In this document: positions 17,476-26,717 of the stretch, in pieces | How positions within the stretch are numbered: position 1 is the first letter of the stretch | Layout of the letters: every line of letters starts with the position of its first letter | Source of the DNA: Flavobacterium sp. 9 | GTDB lineage: Bacteria > Bacteroidota > Bacteroidia > Flavobacteriales > Flavobacteriaceae | Direction: 5' to 3' | NCBI RefSeq assembly: GCF_002754195.1 | Contig: NZ_PEEU01000001.1 | Coordinates: forward strand, 186,001 to 250,000 | DNA length: 64,000 nt | Program-made: the position numbers and the translations under genes | Notes under the pieces: generated by a model | The model's input: only the letters and a program-made list of their open reading frames with translations | Told to the model about the DNA's origin: nothing | Databases searched by the model: none

Positions 17476-17768
17476 ATTTAGATAAATAGGTAAACTTATC
17501 CCTTAATTGAAATATCAAATTGTAAATTTTATTATTTACATTAAGATAAATATGCATTTATTCTTTAAGTCAAAACTCCGAAGGAGTAAAATATTTATAG
17601 TTAATTTAATACACGATCTTTAAGTCAAGCCCCAGCGGGGCGACATTATCTTTTCTATGAGATAGCTAAGCATCTCACCCCGATGGAGTTCTGTTGTGTG
17701 CACTTTTCTCTTTCTATAAATATCCTGTCCCGCTGGGACTTAAAATTAATTGCTTCCAATTAGCTTAA
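17476..17768. repeat. Intergenic dispersed-repeat block
   Basis: Short GC-rich blocks (ctccgaaggagt, ccccagcggggc, caccccgatggagttc, ctgtcccgctgggact) are spaced by tgtgtgca and ctataaatat tracts. The same vocabulary is found at about 255-445. No gene is seen. The block separates the GH63 and GH42 genes. Confidence 0.6.
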
Positions 17769-19775
17769 CTATTTATCCTCTAAAAGCAGCATTAAATAAT
17801 GCGACGCTGACCAGCTAAAACTAAAAGCTTCTAATCCTTTTCCGGTAATTGGCTGATAGTTTTCTCTTATCGAAGTGCCTTTGTCCAAAACTCCTTCGGC
17901 ATTATAAATCAGTTTGTGCGCTAATTCGTTTGCTTCGTTGTTGTAGCCGTATTTTTCTAAACCGTTTATTCCAAAATAGCTTTGATCTAACCAAACTGGT
18001 CCTCTCCAATATCCGCCTTCAGGTTTAAATTTAGGATGATTTGCTGCCAATGTCGGTAACGGAACAAATGTGTTTAAGGAGTTTGTATCCATCATATTTG
18101 TTTTGGCTGCCTTGGCTTGTTCCGCTGTTGCAACTTCTGCCCAAATTGGCAAATATCCTTCGCAACCCATTGCTTTTATCAATGTTTTTCCATCGATTGT
18201 TGTGTCGTAAAACCAACCTGTTTCGGCATCCCAAAATTGAGTTTGAATTCTACCTTTTAAGGTTACGCTTTCGTCTTTCCATTTTTTAGCTTCTTCGGTT
18301 AGTTTTAAAACCTCCGCCATTTTATTCAGATAGTTTTTCTCTGCGTATAAAAACGAGTTTAAATCGACACTTTCCTGATCTAATGAATAGGCTTTTTCTC
18401 CGTTTTTCAGGATTTTACTATCATCAAAACGAACGGCATTGTCCATTCCGCTTTCCCATTTTGCAGCAATTACGGTTCCATCAGTTGAGCCAAATTCGCA
18501 TAAACCATCCTGATCATGATCACGTTCTTTGTACCACCAATTGTGATATAATTTTAGCTTTGGATAAAACTCTTTTATGAAATTAACGTCTTTTGTTTTC
18601 TCATAAATTTTCCAGATTGCCCAAGCTGCAAGCGGCGCTTTTGTATTTCGGTAATTGTTTTCTTCCAGAAGATTGTTTCTGTAAATACAATCCGGAATAA
18701 ATCCGTTTGGTTCCTGATAATCAAACAAAGCTCGCATTTGATTTTTTGCTAATTCCGAATCATAATTGGCTACAGCAACGGCGTGTTTCCAACTGTCCCA
18801 AGCCCAAAAACCATGAAACCATTCGTAATTATAACTCGGAAAAAGTCCGCCGTGTTTTAATCCTTCTGCGGCAATTCTGGTATTGTTTTGTAATGTCAAT
18901 ACTAATTTTGCTACTAAATCAGAATAAACAACGTCTTTGTAAATGCTTTTCTTTCTGGCAATCAATTGTGCTAATTGCTTTTCTTTTTCTTTTTGTGTGT
19001 TGTTTAACAGTGTATTAAATGCTGTTTTTGCAATTGCTTCGTTTTCGTTTTTCCATGAATATTGAGCGAAAATAAACGTTTGTGCAACTACAATTTCTTT
19101 GGTTTCATTTGGTTTTAAGACCAGTTTTTCTGTTTGTGCTTTGTATCCTTGTTTTGAAATTTCAAATTCGGGATTGCTTTTCAAAAACTGAATATAACCT
19201 GTCGCTGTACTTTTCGTGGAAACGATTTTTAGTGTGTTTCCTTCTTTCGATAATTGTAAATCATCCAGAAATATATTCGATTCATACGAAGGAAAAAGTG
19301 TTATTGTTTTTCCTGATGTATTGGTAATGCTTGTTTTTTGTAATGCGGTATGTCCTGATAAAAATACTAATTGTTGTTTTATCGCTAGTTTTTCATTTTT
19401 AAATTCTTGTTCTAAATGGCTGTTGTAGCTGTTTTGAGCAACTAATGCACTTTTCCAGTTGATGGCTTCTTGTTTGTTTTCGTCCTTTAGCTGCAGCGAA
19501 ACAAACGATGGACTTAACCAAACTCCATTTTGTTCTGTCATTAAAAATGGTCCTGAAAATCCTGCCTGAACTTCTGATTGTTCTAAGAATCCGAAGGCAA
19601 ACCATGCGCCTTTATCTGAAAATGCTAATGGTTTTCTGTCGGTAGCATTTGCTGGGTTTCCTTTGTAATTTATACTGTTTTTGGATGATTCCAAGTTTGG
19701 AAAACTCTTTTGGGACCAACCATTTTGTAGTATAAAAAAGGATGCAAGAATAAAAAGTATTTTCTTTTTGTCCAT
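17769..19775 (-). CDS. GH63-family alpha-glucosidase (YgjK-like)
   Basis: The 668-residue protein has a signal peptide (FILASFFILQNGWSQ). An N-terminal beta-sandwich is followed from about residue 290 by an (alpha/alpha)6 barrel: FHGFWAWDSWKHAVAV (Asp about 324), ALFDYQEPNGFIPDCIY, KWESGMDNAVRFDD (general acid Asp about 444) and SIRENYQPITG (general base Glu about 636). This is the GH63/YgjK arrangement. GH63 includes eukaryotic processing alpha-1,2-glucosidase I, and E. coli YgjK is remembered to accept alpha-1,2-linked glucosyl-galactose. The neighbouring GH42, SusC and SusD genes suggest it removes the outer glucose of a Glc-Gal unit, probably in the periplasm. Confidence 0.85.
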   Translation of the reverse strand: MDKKKILFILASFFILQNGWSQKSFPNLESSKNSINYKGNPANATDRKPLAFSDKGAWFAFGFLEQSEVQAGFSGPFLMTEQNGVWLSPSFVSLQLKDENKQEAINWKSALVAQNSYNSHLEQEFKNEKLAIKQQLVFLSGHTALQKTSITNTSGKTITLFPSYESNIFLDDLQLSKEGNTLKIVSTKSTATGYIQFLKSNPEFEISKQGYKAQTEKLVLKPNETKEIVVAQTFIFAQYSWKNENEAIAKTAFNTLLNNTQKEKEKQLAQLIARKKSIYKDVVYSDLVAKLVLTLQNNTRIAAEGLKHGGLFPSYNYEWFHGFWAWDSWKHAVAVANYDSELAKNQMRALFDYQEPNGFIPDCIYRNNLLEENNYRNTKAPLAAWAIWKIYEKTKDVNFIKEFYPKLKLYHNWWYKERDHDQDGLCEFGSTDGTVIAAKWESGMDNAVRFDDSKILKNGEKAYSLDQESVDLNSFLYAEKNYLNKMAEVLKLTEEAKKWKDESVTLKGRIQTQFWDAETGWFYDTTIDGKTLIKAMGCEGYLPIWAEVATAEQAKAAKTNMMDTNSLNTFVPLPTLAANHPKFKPEGGYWRGPVWLDQSYFGINGLEKYGYNNEANELAHKLIYNAEGVLDKGTSIRENYQPITGKGLEAFSFSWSASHYLMLLLEDK

Positions 19776-20131
19776 GTTATTTTGTTTTTATAGTGTGTGT
19801 TTTATTTAGATAATGTACTAAATGTTTCTTTATGCTGGAAATATTTCTCGCAGATTTAGCAGATTTTTTTGATTAATTTTAATCTTTATATCTGTGGATT
19901 TTCTTTGTATTAAATGTTCTCTCGCAGATTTGCTTCGCCAGTTCGCTATCGCTCGGGTGGCAGATTGAGCAGATTTTTTCTGTTCTTCTCTTATTTTCTT
20001 CTAATTATAAAATGCTTTTCGAAAGGCTTCTCAATATTATAATTAAACCCACAAGGTCAAAAAAGACCTTGCAGGTTTAATCCCTTATAGAAAATCAATT
20101 TTTGATATTTTGAATTCTTTCTTCCAGATGA
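19776..20131. other. Intergenic region, repeats only
   Basis: No gene is seen. It contains repeated phrases such as ctcgcagattt(agc)agattttttt at about 19850 and 19920-19975, related to the gap at 35040-35180. A hairpin cccacaaggtcaaaaaagaccttgcagg lies at about 20049-20077, downstream of SusD on the minus strand, and could attenuate transcription into the GH63 gene. Confidence 0.55.
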
Positions 20132-21631
20132 TTATTTCGTTTGCAATTCTGTTAAAGGAATTGGATAAAAGCTATTTTTTGATGCGTCAAAACCTGTGCG
20201 TCCAACTGCGTCAAGTGCTGCTTTTGTTTTTCCCCAACGACGTAAATCATAAAAACGATAGTTTTCTAATGGGAATTCTATGATTCTTTCGTGTTCGATT
20301 TGTGCTCTTACTTGGGCAGTTGTTGTTCCTGTCATTCCAGGCATATCTGCTCTTGCGCGAACTTTGTCGATATACGGAATCGCTTCTGCGCTACGTCCTA
20401 ATTCGTTTAGAACTTCGGCTTGCATCAATAATACATTCGCATAACGCATCAATGGAATGTTGATTGCTGTAAATTCCTGATTCATTTTTTCCTGTGTACT
20501 TGGAATATATCTGCGGTAAACTGGTTTGTCTGTTCCTCCAAATTTTTCATCATAAGTTGTTCCTAATACCAATGGATTATTTGGGTCATTGAAATAAGGA
20601 TCTTTGAAGAAAATTGTGCTGTAAAGACGCGTATCGTAATTTCCTGTTGTCGCAATTTTTCCTTCTTTTTTAAATTCACTTACAAGCATTGCACTTGGCA
20701 GAATCTCATCCCAACCTCCAAGTTCAGCTGATGCCATCCAATAATGAAGTGCATTACGGTAGAATGCTCCGTTTGCTGTAGTTTCTGAGAATTGCAATTC
20801 GAAAATAGATTCTTTTGTGTTTTTTGTAGTTCCGTCAAACATCGAAACATAATCTTTCACTAACTCATAACCTTGTACTTTATTAAGTGCTGTAAGTGCT
20901 TCGTTTAAGAATGCTTGTTTTTGAGAAGTTTCTTCATAAGCTCTTGTCAAATAAGCAAATCCTAAATAACTATTTGCTGCTCCGCTTGTTGCGCGACCTG
21001 TTTTATCTGCAGATTGTTTTGCAGGAAGTACATCGGCTACAGCCTTAAATTCGCTTGTAATAAAATCCCAAGCTGCTGCACGTGTTGCCAACGGAACATT
21101 TAGATCACTTTCTTTGGTCACATATTTATTTCTAATGTAAATCTGATCCCAGTTCAAAAGCAATTTCATGTGATAATATGCGCGTAAAAAACGAGCTTCG
21201 GCTTCAATTTGTTTGCGATCTGCATCGTTTAATGTTGTTGCCGGAACTTGTGGCAATTTGTCAATAACCTGATTAGCATTACTGATTCCTCTGTAATTAA
21301 TTTTCCAATAACTGGTAAACTGACTGTTTCCGTTTGTGTAGGTAAATGTCGAAAGTTCTACCCAGTTTTGGTAGTTTAATGCGTCACTTCCTAATTCGTT
21401 TATGTCTTCGCGATAGGCTTCAACCGGCCATTTTACTTCGGCGAAAGCCCATTCGTCAACGGCACATTCTAATTGAGAATAGGTTGATGCCAAAGCAGAT
21501 TCAGCATCGGCTTTATTTCTCCAGAAATTACCTGAAGTAAGTTGATCCGGAGATTGTTGGTCCAGGTAATCACTACAACTTGTGATGGTGAACAGACCTA
21601 TTGTGGATAATAATAAAAATATCTTTTTCAT
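20132..21631 (-). CDS. SusD/RagB outer-membrane glycan-binding lipoprotein
   Basis: The 499-residue protein begins with a lipoprotein signal, ITSCSDYLDQQSPDQLTSGNFWRN, where the Cys is the lipid site. The N-terminal SusD pattern (ADAESALASTYSQL), the TPR-like helices (RFLRAYYHMKLLLNWDQIYI) and the C-terminal RagB segment (ERIIEFPLENYRFYDLRRWGK) are all present. SusD proteins form the lid of a SusC transporter and select the ligand. The gene lies 23 bases after SusC. Such pairs import oligosaccharides or glycopeptides. The surrounding genes point to a glycosylated hydroxylysine ligand, which is an inference. Confidence 0.93.
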   Translation of the reverse strand: MKKIFLLLSTIGLFTITSCSDYLDQQSPDQLTSGNFWRNKADAESALASTYSQLECAVDEWAFAEVKWPVEAYREDINELGSDALNYQNWVELSTFTYTNGNSQFTSYWKINYRGISNANQVIDKLPQVPATTLNDADRKQIEAEARFLRAYYHMKLLLNWDQIYIRNKYVTKESDLNVPLATRAAAWDFITSEFKAVADVLPAKQSADKTGRATSGAANSYLGFAYLTRAYEETSQKQAFLNEALTALNKVQGYELVKDYVSMFDGTTKNTKESIFELQFSETTANGAFYRNALHYWMASAELGGWDEILPSAMLVSEFKKEGKIATTGNYDTRLYSTIFFKDPYFNDPNNPLVLGTTYDEKFGGTDKPVYRRYIPSTQEKMNQEFTAINIPLMRYANVLLMQAEVLNELGRSAEAIPYIDKVRARADMPGMTGTTTAQVRAQIEHERIIEFPLENYRFYDLRRWGKTKAALDAVGRTGFDASKNSFYPIPLTELQTK

Positions 21632-21654
21632 GATAATGTCTTTTTTAAATCGTA

Positions 21655-24600
21655 TTAAAATATATACTGAACTCCAGATACAAATGATCTTGTAAATGGA
21701 TAAACAAAACGGTCAACACCCGTGTCTACTACTGAAGCACGTGAGAATTCAGGATCTATACCTGAATAATTGGTGATGGTAAACAGGTTTTCAACACTTA
21801 CATAAAATCTAAGTTTGTCGATTTTTGCTTTACCTAACATTTTGCTCGGAATAGTATATCCCAATTGCAATTGGCGCATTCTAATAAAATCTCCACTTTC
21901 AAGAAAACGATCCGATTCACGGCTGTTTCCGTTTGGATCCTGCAATACTGCACGTGGTATATTACTGTGGTTTTCCGGTGTCCATGAATTTAATGTCGAA
22001 GCCAACATGTTGGTTCCTGAATTCATAGATTCATAGAAATATCTGTTTCCGTTGTATAGTTTATTACCCCAACCGCTTCCAATCAAAGCAGAAAAATCGA
22101 AACCTTTATAACTTGCTCCTAAACTAAGATTTACTTCTAATTTTGGTAATCCTGTTCCTGCGTATTCTTTGTCTTTTTCGTCGATAACACCGTCATTGTT
22201 CAAATCTTTGAAACGAATATCTCCAGGTTGTGCATTTGGTTGTAATAAAACTCCGTTTTTGCTGTGAGCTGCAACTTCTTGTGCGCTTTGGAAAATACCA
22301 TCTGTTTTATACAGATAGAATCCACTAATTGGACTTCCTACGCGAGCTTGAGTCGGAAAATGTTCGTCTCCATATTTCAATCCTTCTCCGTAAATTGTTT
22401 GTCCTTCGTTTGCAAGTTCTTGCACTTTATTTTTAAGTGTCGTAAGGTTTAAACCTGCGTTGTATTTGAATTCATTAACCTGATCGCGGTAGTTTACTTC
22501 AAATTCAAATCCGCTATTGCTAATTTTACCTACGTTAAGAATTGGATCGTCGATTCCGGCAGATGGAGCCAGTTTTTTGGTAATCAACAAATTGTCGGTT
22601 ACATTATGGTAGTAGTTCATCGAACCGCTGATTTTTCCTTTCAAAAGGGTATAATCAAGTCCAATATTCTTAGAATCTGTAGTTTCCCATTGCAGGTTTC
22701 TGTTTTCTAATGCTGTTGCAATACTTCCCGGCCAAGGATTACTTCCAATTCCTTGTACATAACCATTGCCTAAACTGTTTCCGGTTTTGATCAATGTATT
22801 TGCTGAGTAATATCCTAATGCAGCTTCGTTACCCAATTGTCCCCAGCTAGCACGTAATTTTAATGTAGAAAGGATCATATCTTTTGGAAAGAAATCTTCT
22901 TGTTCGATTTTCCATCCTAAAGCAACAGACGGAAATGTTCCCCAACGGCTGTCTTCTCCAAATTTAGACGAACCATCTTTTCTAACCGTAACCTGAAGTA
23001 AGTAACGATCATTATACGAGTAATTTAACCTTCCGAAGAAAGATACACGATTGTATTGAAATTTTGAACCGTCTGCAGTATATGTTCCGCCTCTTCCTGC
23101 TCCAATAGTTTCAAAACCAGGATCAAGGAATCCAGACGGACGATCAATAGAAACCAATTGTCCATTTTCTACCGTATAATCCGTTGTTTTACCTTCAACG
23201 CTAACTTGGTTCCAGTTTGATGATTGACTGTTAAAAGTATTACCAAGCATTAATCCAAAAACATGTTTACCAAATGTTTTATCGATTGTGATAATATTGT
23301 CTAATATTTGCTCGTTCCAGGTTGTTCTCAATTCGCTTTGCATTGGATAAAGATGTACCTCTTTTGGATTTGCAATAAATGGTGGAAAATGAGCCATTTG
23401 CTGGTTATTTTTCACACGGTAAGAATACGCTAATTTGTATTTTATCCAAGGAGCAATATTTGTTGTAATAGCGATATTTGCTGTTAAATCCTGTCCTACG
23501 TCATTACTTTTTCTAAAGTGTTCTTCGGCAACCGGATTTGTTGCAGCCGGCAAACCGTTTTTGTCTGCCAATCCATAACCATATGGTTGTGTTGCGTCAT
23601 AAACCGGAACTAAAGGCGCCATTGTATAAACTTCTTTCAACTGAAAGTTTGGCAATGCATTTTGTGTTCCGATGTAAGCCATTTTTCCGTCTACATCAAA
23701 AATAGATTTTTTGAAACTAACTCTTGCGCTTGCAGTTTGTTGTCCAAATTGGTTGTCAATTACAATTCCTTTTTGCTTTACTAAATTACCGTATAAAGCA
23801 AATTTAAAATCACCTTGTCTTCCCTGAACTCCTAAACCATAATTTTGGGTAAATCCAGAACGGAAAACTTCATCCTGCCAATCTGTATTTACATTAGACG
23901 GCTCCGTAATATAAGCCGGAAGCGGTTTTGGCGTAGTTGCATATTTATTATACTCATCATACATTCTTTTATTAACCGTACGATATCCGTCAGCGTCTAA
24001 TAAGTCTAATGTTTTTGATGGGTTTGTAACGCTTAAAAAGGAACTGAAATCAACTTTTACGCCTTCTTTCTGACCATTTTTAGTCGTTACGATAATTACA
24101 CCATTTGCGGCTACAGATCCATAAATTGCAGCTGCAGCACCATCTTTAAGAACCTCCATAGATTCTATATTGGTTGGATTGATGGTATTAATAGATCCTT
24201 GAAATCCGTCAATAATATAAAGTGGTTCTGTTGCTCCAAAAGTGTTTACTCCACGAATTTTTACACTTACAGAAGCTCCTGCAACTCCACCGCTTTTTTG
24301 CACGTTTACCCCTGCAACTAAACCTTGAAGTGCCTCGGCCGGACTTGTTGTGGCTCTGGTTTCAAGACTTTCCTTTTTAACGGTAGAAATAGCTCCGGTC
24401 ACGTTACTCTTTTTCTGAGATCCGTAACCTATAATAACGACTTCATTTAATTTATTGGTTTCTTCCTGCATAACCACATCAAATTGTGTGCGGTTATTTA
24501 CGGCTTCGCTTTTTCCTATGAATCCCATATACGAAAAAACGATAACCGGATCGACAAGACTTGAGGAATATACCAGAGTATAATTTCCGTCAATATCTGT

Positions 24601-24777
24601 TGCTGCATTGTACTTTGAGTCTTTGATAGAAATACTAACACCTGGCAATGTGTTGTTTTTATCATCTGTAACTTTTCCTGAAATTGTCTTTTGAGCCTGT
24701 GCGAAGTTGATACCTGGCAACCATAGACATAGCAGTAAAGGAAGCATGGATAGCTTCCTAACTAGTAGTTTTTTCAT
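21655..24777 (-). CDS. SusC/RagA TonB-linked outer-membrane transporter
   Basis: The 1040-residue protein has a signal peptide ending GINFAQAQ. It continues with a carboxypeptidase-D-like domain (ISGKVTDDKNNTLPGVSISI), a plug (IRGVNTFGATEPLYIIDGF, then GAAAAIYGSVAANGVIIVTTK) and a large barrel ending FVSGVQYIF. This is the usual SusC architecture and length. It is followed directly by its SusD partner. Its leader, between 24778 and 24935, contains a hairpin. Together they would carry a glycan or glycopeptide across the outer membrane using TonB energy. Confidence 0.94.
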   Translation of the reverse strand: MKKLLVRKLSMLPLLLCLWLPGINFAQAQKTISGKVTDDKNNTLPGVSISIKDSKYNAATDIDGNYTLVYSSSLVDPVIVFSYMGFIGKSEAVNNRTQFDVVMQEETNKLNEVVIIGYGSQKKSNVTGAISTVKKESLETRATTSPAEALQGLVAGVNVQKSGGVAGASVSVKIRGVNTFGATEPLYIIDGFQGSINTINPTNIESMEVLKDGAAAAIYGSVAANGVIIVTTKNGQKEGVKVDFSSFLSVTNPSKTLDLLDADGYRTVNKRMYDEYNKYATTPKPLPAYITEPSNVNTDWQDEVFRSGFTQNYGLGVQGRQGDFKFALYGNLVKQKGIVIDNQFGQQTASARVSFKKSIFDVDGKMAYIGTQNALPNFQLKEVYTMAPLVPVYDATQPYGYGLADKNGLPAATNPVAEEHFRKSNDVGQDLTANIAITTNIAPWIKYKLAYSYRVKNNQQMAHFPPFIANPKEVHLYPMQSELRTTWNEQILDNIITIDKTFGKHVFGLMLGNTFNSQSSNWNQVSVEGKTTDYTVENGQLVSIDRPSGFLDPGFETIGAGRGGTYTADGSKFQYNRVSFFGRLNYSYNDRYLLQVTVRKDGSSKFGEDSRWGTFPSVALGWKIEQEDFFPKDMILSTLKLRASWGQLGNEAALGYYSANTLIKTGNSLGNGYVQGIGSNPWPGSIATALENRNLQWETTDSKNIGLDYTLLKGKISGSMNYYHNVTDNLLITKKLAPSAGIDDPILNVGKISNSGFEFEVNYRDQVNEFKYNAGLNLTTLKNKVQELANEGQTIYGEGLKYGDEHFPTQARVGSPISGFYLYKTDGIFQSAQEVAAHSKNGVLLQPNAQPGDIRFKDLNNDGVIDEKDKEYAGTGLPKLEVNLSLGASYKGFDFSALIGSGWGNKLYNGNRYFYESMNSGTNMLASTLNSWTPENHSNIPRAVLQDPNGNSRESDRFLESGDFIRMRQLQLGYTIPSKMLGKAKIDKLRFYVSVENLFTITNYSGIDPEFSRASVVDTGVDRFVYPFTRSFVSGVQYIF

Positions 24778-24845
24778 TTTGGTAATGGTTTTGGTTAATT
24801 AAAATTTTCTTTTTTTGTTTTTTTTTATTTGTAAGCAAGCAACTT

Positions 24846-24878
24846 ATTTAGTCAGTGGCGGTAAAACACTGACCAAAT
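24846..24878 (-). promoter_or_regulatory. Hairpin in the SusC leader
   Basis: The arms atttagtcagtg (24846-24857) and cactgaccaaat (24867-24878) pair with one G-T mismatch around a 9-base loop. The hairpin lies 69 bases before the SusC start and just after the ALDH gene. On the minus strand it is not followed by a T-tract, so it is more likely a leader or processing structure than a terminator. Confidence 0.5.
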
Positions 24879-24935
24879 AAATTGCGGTATTCTCATTCTT
24901 GTGACTTTTATTATAAGCGTTAGTTCTAATTCGGC

Positions 24936-26489
24936 TTATAAGTCAAATTTAATTCCTTGTGCTAGTGGCAAACTAGTTGTGTAATTAATTGTATTGGTTT
25001 GTCTACGCATGTAAACTTTCCAGGCATCAGAGCCGGATTCTCTCCCTCCGCCTGTTTCTTTTTCTCCACCAAAAGCACCTCCAATTTCAGCGCCTGACGT
25101 TCCAATATTTACATTGGCAATACCACAATCAGATCCTGTAACTGAAAAGAATAACTCAGCTTCTCTTAAATTATTTGTCATAATTGCCGATGATAATCCT
25201 TGTGCAACACCGTTTTGGATTGCGATGGCATCTTCTACAGTTCCTGAATATTTTAATAAGTACAATACTGGGGCAAAAGTTTCGTGTTGTACGATTTCAA
25301 ATGTGTTATCAGCTTCTGCAATTGCAGGTTTTACGTAGCAACCGCTTTCGTATCCTTCTCCTGAAAGTACGCCGCCTTCAACAAGGATTTTTCCTCCTTC
25401 GGCAACTACTTTTTCTAAAGCCTGATTGTACATTTCGACAGCATGTTTATCGATAAGCGGACCAACATGATTTTTTTCGTCCAATGGATTTCCAATGCGT
25501 AATTGTTTGTAGGCAGAAACAATTGCATCTCTAACTTTATCATAAATACTTTCGTGAATGATCAAACGACGCGTCGATGTACATCTTTGTCCTGCAGTTC
25601 CTACGGCACCAAAAACGGCACCAATAACAGTCATTTTAATATCTGCATCCGGCGTTACAATAATTGCATTGTTTCCGCCTAATTCTAATAATGAATTTCC
25701 TAAACGTCCCGCAACTACCTGCGCAACAATTTTACCCATTCTTGTAGAACCTGTAGCCGAAATTAATGGTACACGTTTATCGCTTGTCAACAACTCTCCT
25801 ATTTTATAATCGCCATTGATTAAGCATGAAATTCCCTCTGGAAGGTTGTTTTCTTTGATAACTTCAGCAATGATATTCTGGCAGGCAATTCCGCAAAGAG
25901 GTGTTTTTTCAGAAGGTTTCCAAACGCAAACGTCTCCGCAAATCCAAGCCAAAGCTGTATTCCAAGCCCAAACTGCAACCGGAAAGTTGAATGCCGAAAT
26001 GATTCCAACAACTCCCAAAGGATGATATTGTTCGTACATTCTGTGTCCTGGACGCTCAGAGTGCATCGTTAATCCGTGTAGCTGACGCGAAAGTCCTACT
26101 GCAAAATCACAGATATCGATCATTTCCTGAACTTCTCCATAACCTTCTTGCAGCGATTTACCCATTTCATAAGAAACCAGTTTCCCTAAAGCTTCTTTGT
26201 TTTGGCGTAATTTTTCTCCAAACTGACGTACAATTTCTCCACGTTGTGGCGCTGGCATTACTCTGAATTGTTTGAAAGCAGCTGTTGCTGATTCCATTAC
26301 TTTCTCATAATCTGCAGCAGTCGAAGTTTTAATTTTTCCAATTAATGCTCCATCAACCGGAGAATAACTTTCTAAAATTTCCCCATTCGAAAAATTGTTT
26401 AATCCTGTTGAAGTTCCTTCATTAACATCCTTTATTCCTAATTGGTTTAAAGCTTCTTTAATTCCGAATCCTAATTCTGTTTTTGTCAT
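24936..26489 (-). CDS. amaB: ALDH7-type alpha-aminoadipate semialdehyde dehydrogenase
   Basis: The 517-residue NAD(P)-dependent aldehyde dehydrogenase matches human antiquitin (ALDH7A1) and Pseudomonas AmaB in characteristic stretches: LELGGNNAII (catalytic Glu about 267), VGTAGQRCTSTRRL (catalytic Cys about 301), SGAEIGGAFGGEKETGGG and the C-terminal SLPLAQGIKFDL. Family members oxidise 2-aminoadipate-6-semialdehyde to 2-aminoadipate in lysine and hydroxylysine catabolism. The gene lies between the HglS-type gene and SusC, and the phospho-lyase domain of the fusion enzyme would supply its substrate. A betaine-aldehyde-type role is possible for the family but less likely here. Confidence 0.9.
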   Translation of the reverse strand: MTKTELGFGIKEALNQLGIKDVNEGTSTGLNNFSNGEILESYSPVDGALIGKIKTSTAADYEKVMESATAAFKQFRVMPAPQRGEIVRQFGEKLRQNKEALGKLVSYEMGKSLQEGYGEVQEMIDICDFAVGLSRQLHGLTMHSERPGHRMYEQYHPLGVVGIISAFNFPVAVWAWNTALAWICGDVCVWKPSEKTPLCGIACQNIIAEVIKENNLPEGISCLINGDYKIGELLTSDKRVPLISATGSTRMGKIVAQVVAGRLGNSLLELGGNNAIIVTPDADIKMTVIGAVFGAVGTAGQRCTSTRRLIIHESIYDKVRDAIVSAYKQLRIGNPLDEKNHVGPLIDKHAVEMYNQALEKVVAEGGKILVEGGVLSGEGYESGCYVKPAIAEADNTFEIVQHETFAPVLYLLKYSGTVEDAIAIQNGVAQGLSSAIMTNNLREAELFFSVTGSDCGIANVNIGTSGAEIGGAFGGEKETGGGRESGSDAWKVYMRRQTNTINYTTSLPLAQGIKFDL

Positions 26490-26550
26490 TCCGACCTTTT
26501 TTATTTGTTATTCTGTATTTCTCAATCGTTTGCGGATAATTCAAAATTTT

Positions 26551-26694
26551 TTTAACACATAGAAACATAGATTTTCTTCTTAGTAAAAGAGAATTTTTAA
26601 AGAAATTCATTTCTTTCACATAGTCATCTATGTATATTTTAAATAAGTGAAACGCCTTTTTTAAGCATTAAAAGTTATTTTTCTATGTGTTAAA
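26551..26694. repeat. Inverted repeat in the gap after the HglS-type gene
   Basis: tttaacacatagaaa at 26551-26565 is exactly complementary to tttctatgtgttaaa at 26680-26694. Inner pairs such as acatag and ctatgt lie within. The element spans the ALDH-HglS gap of 228 bases and may be another dispersed palindrome. It contains no ORF. Confidence 0.65.
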
Positions 26695-26717
26695 ACATTT
26701 ACGCCTAACGAGTTTTA

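Noticed and set aside
24846..24878. Rho-independent terminator between ALDH and SusC
   Set aside because: There is no T-tract on the minus strand after the hairpin, so it is kept only as a leader structure.
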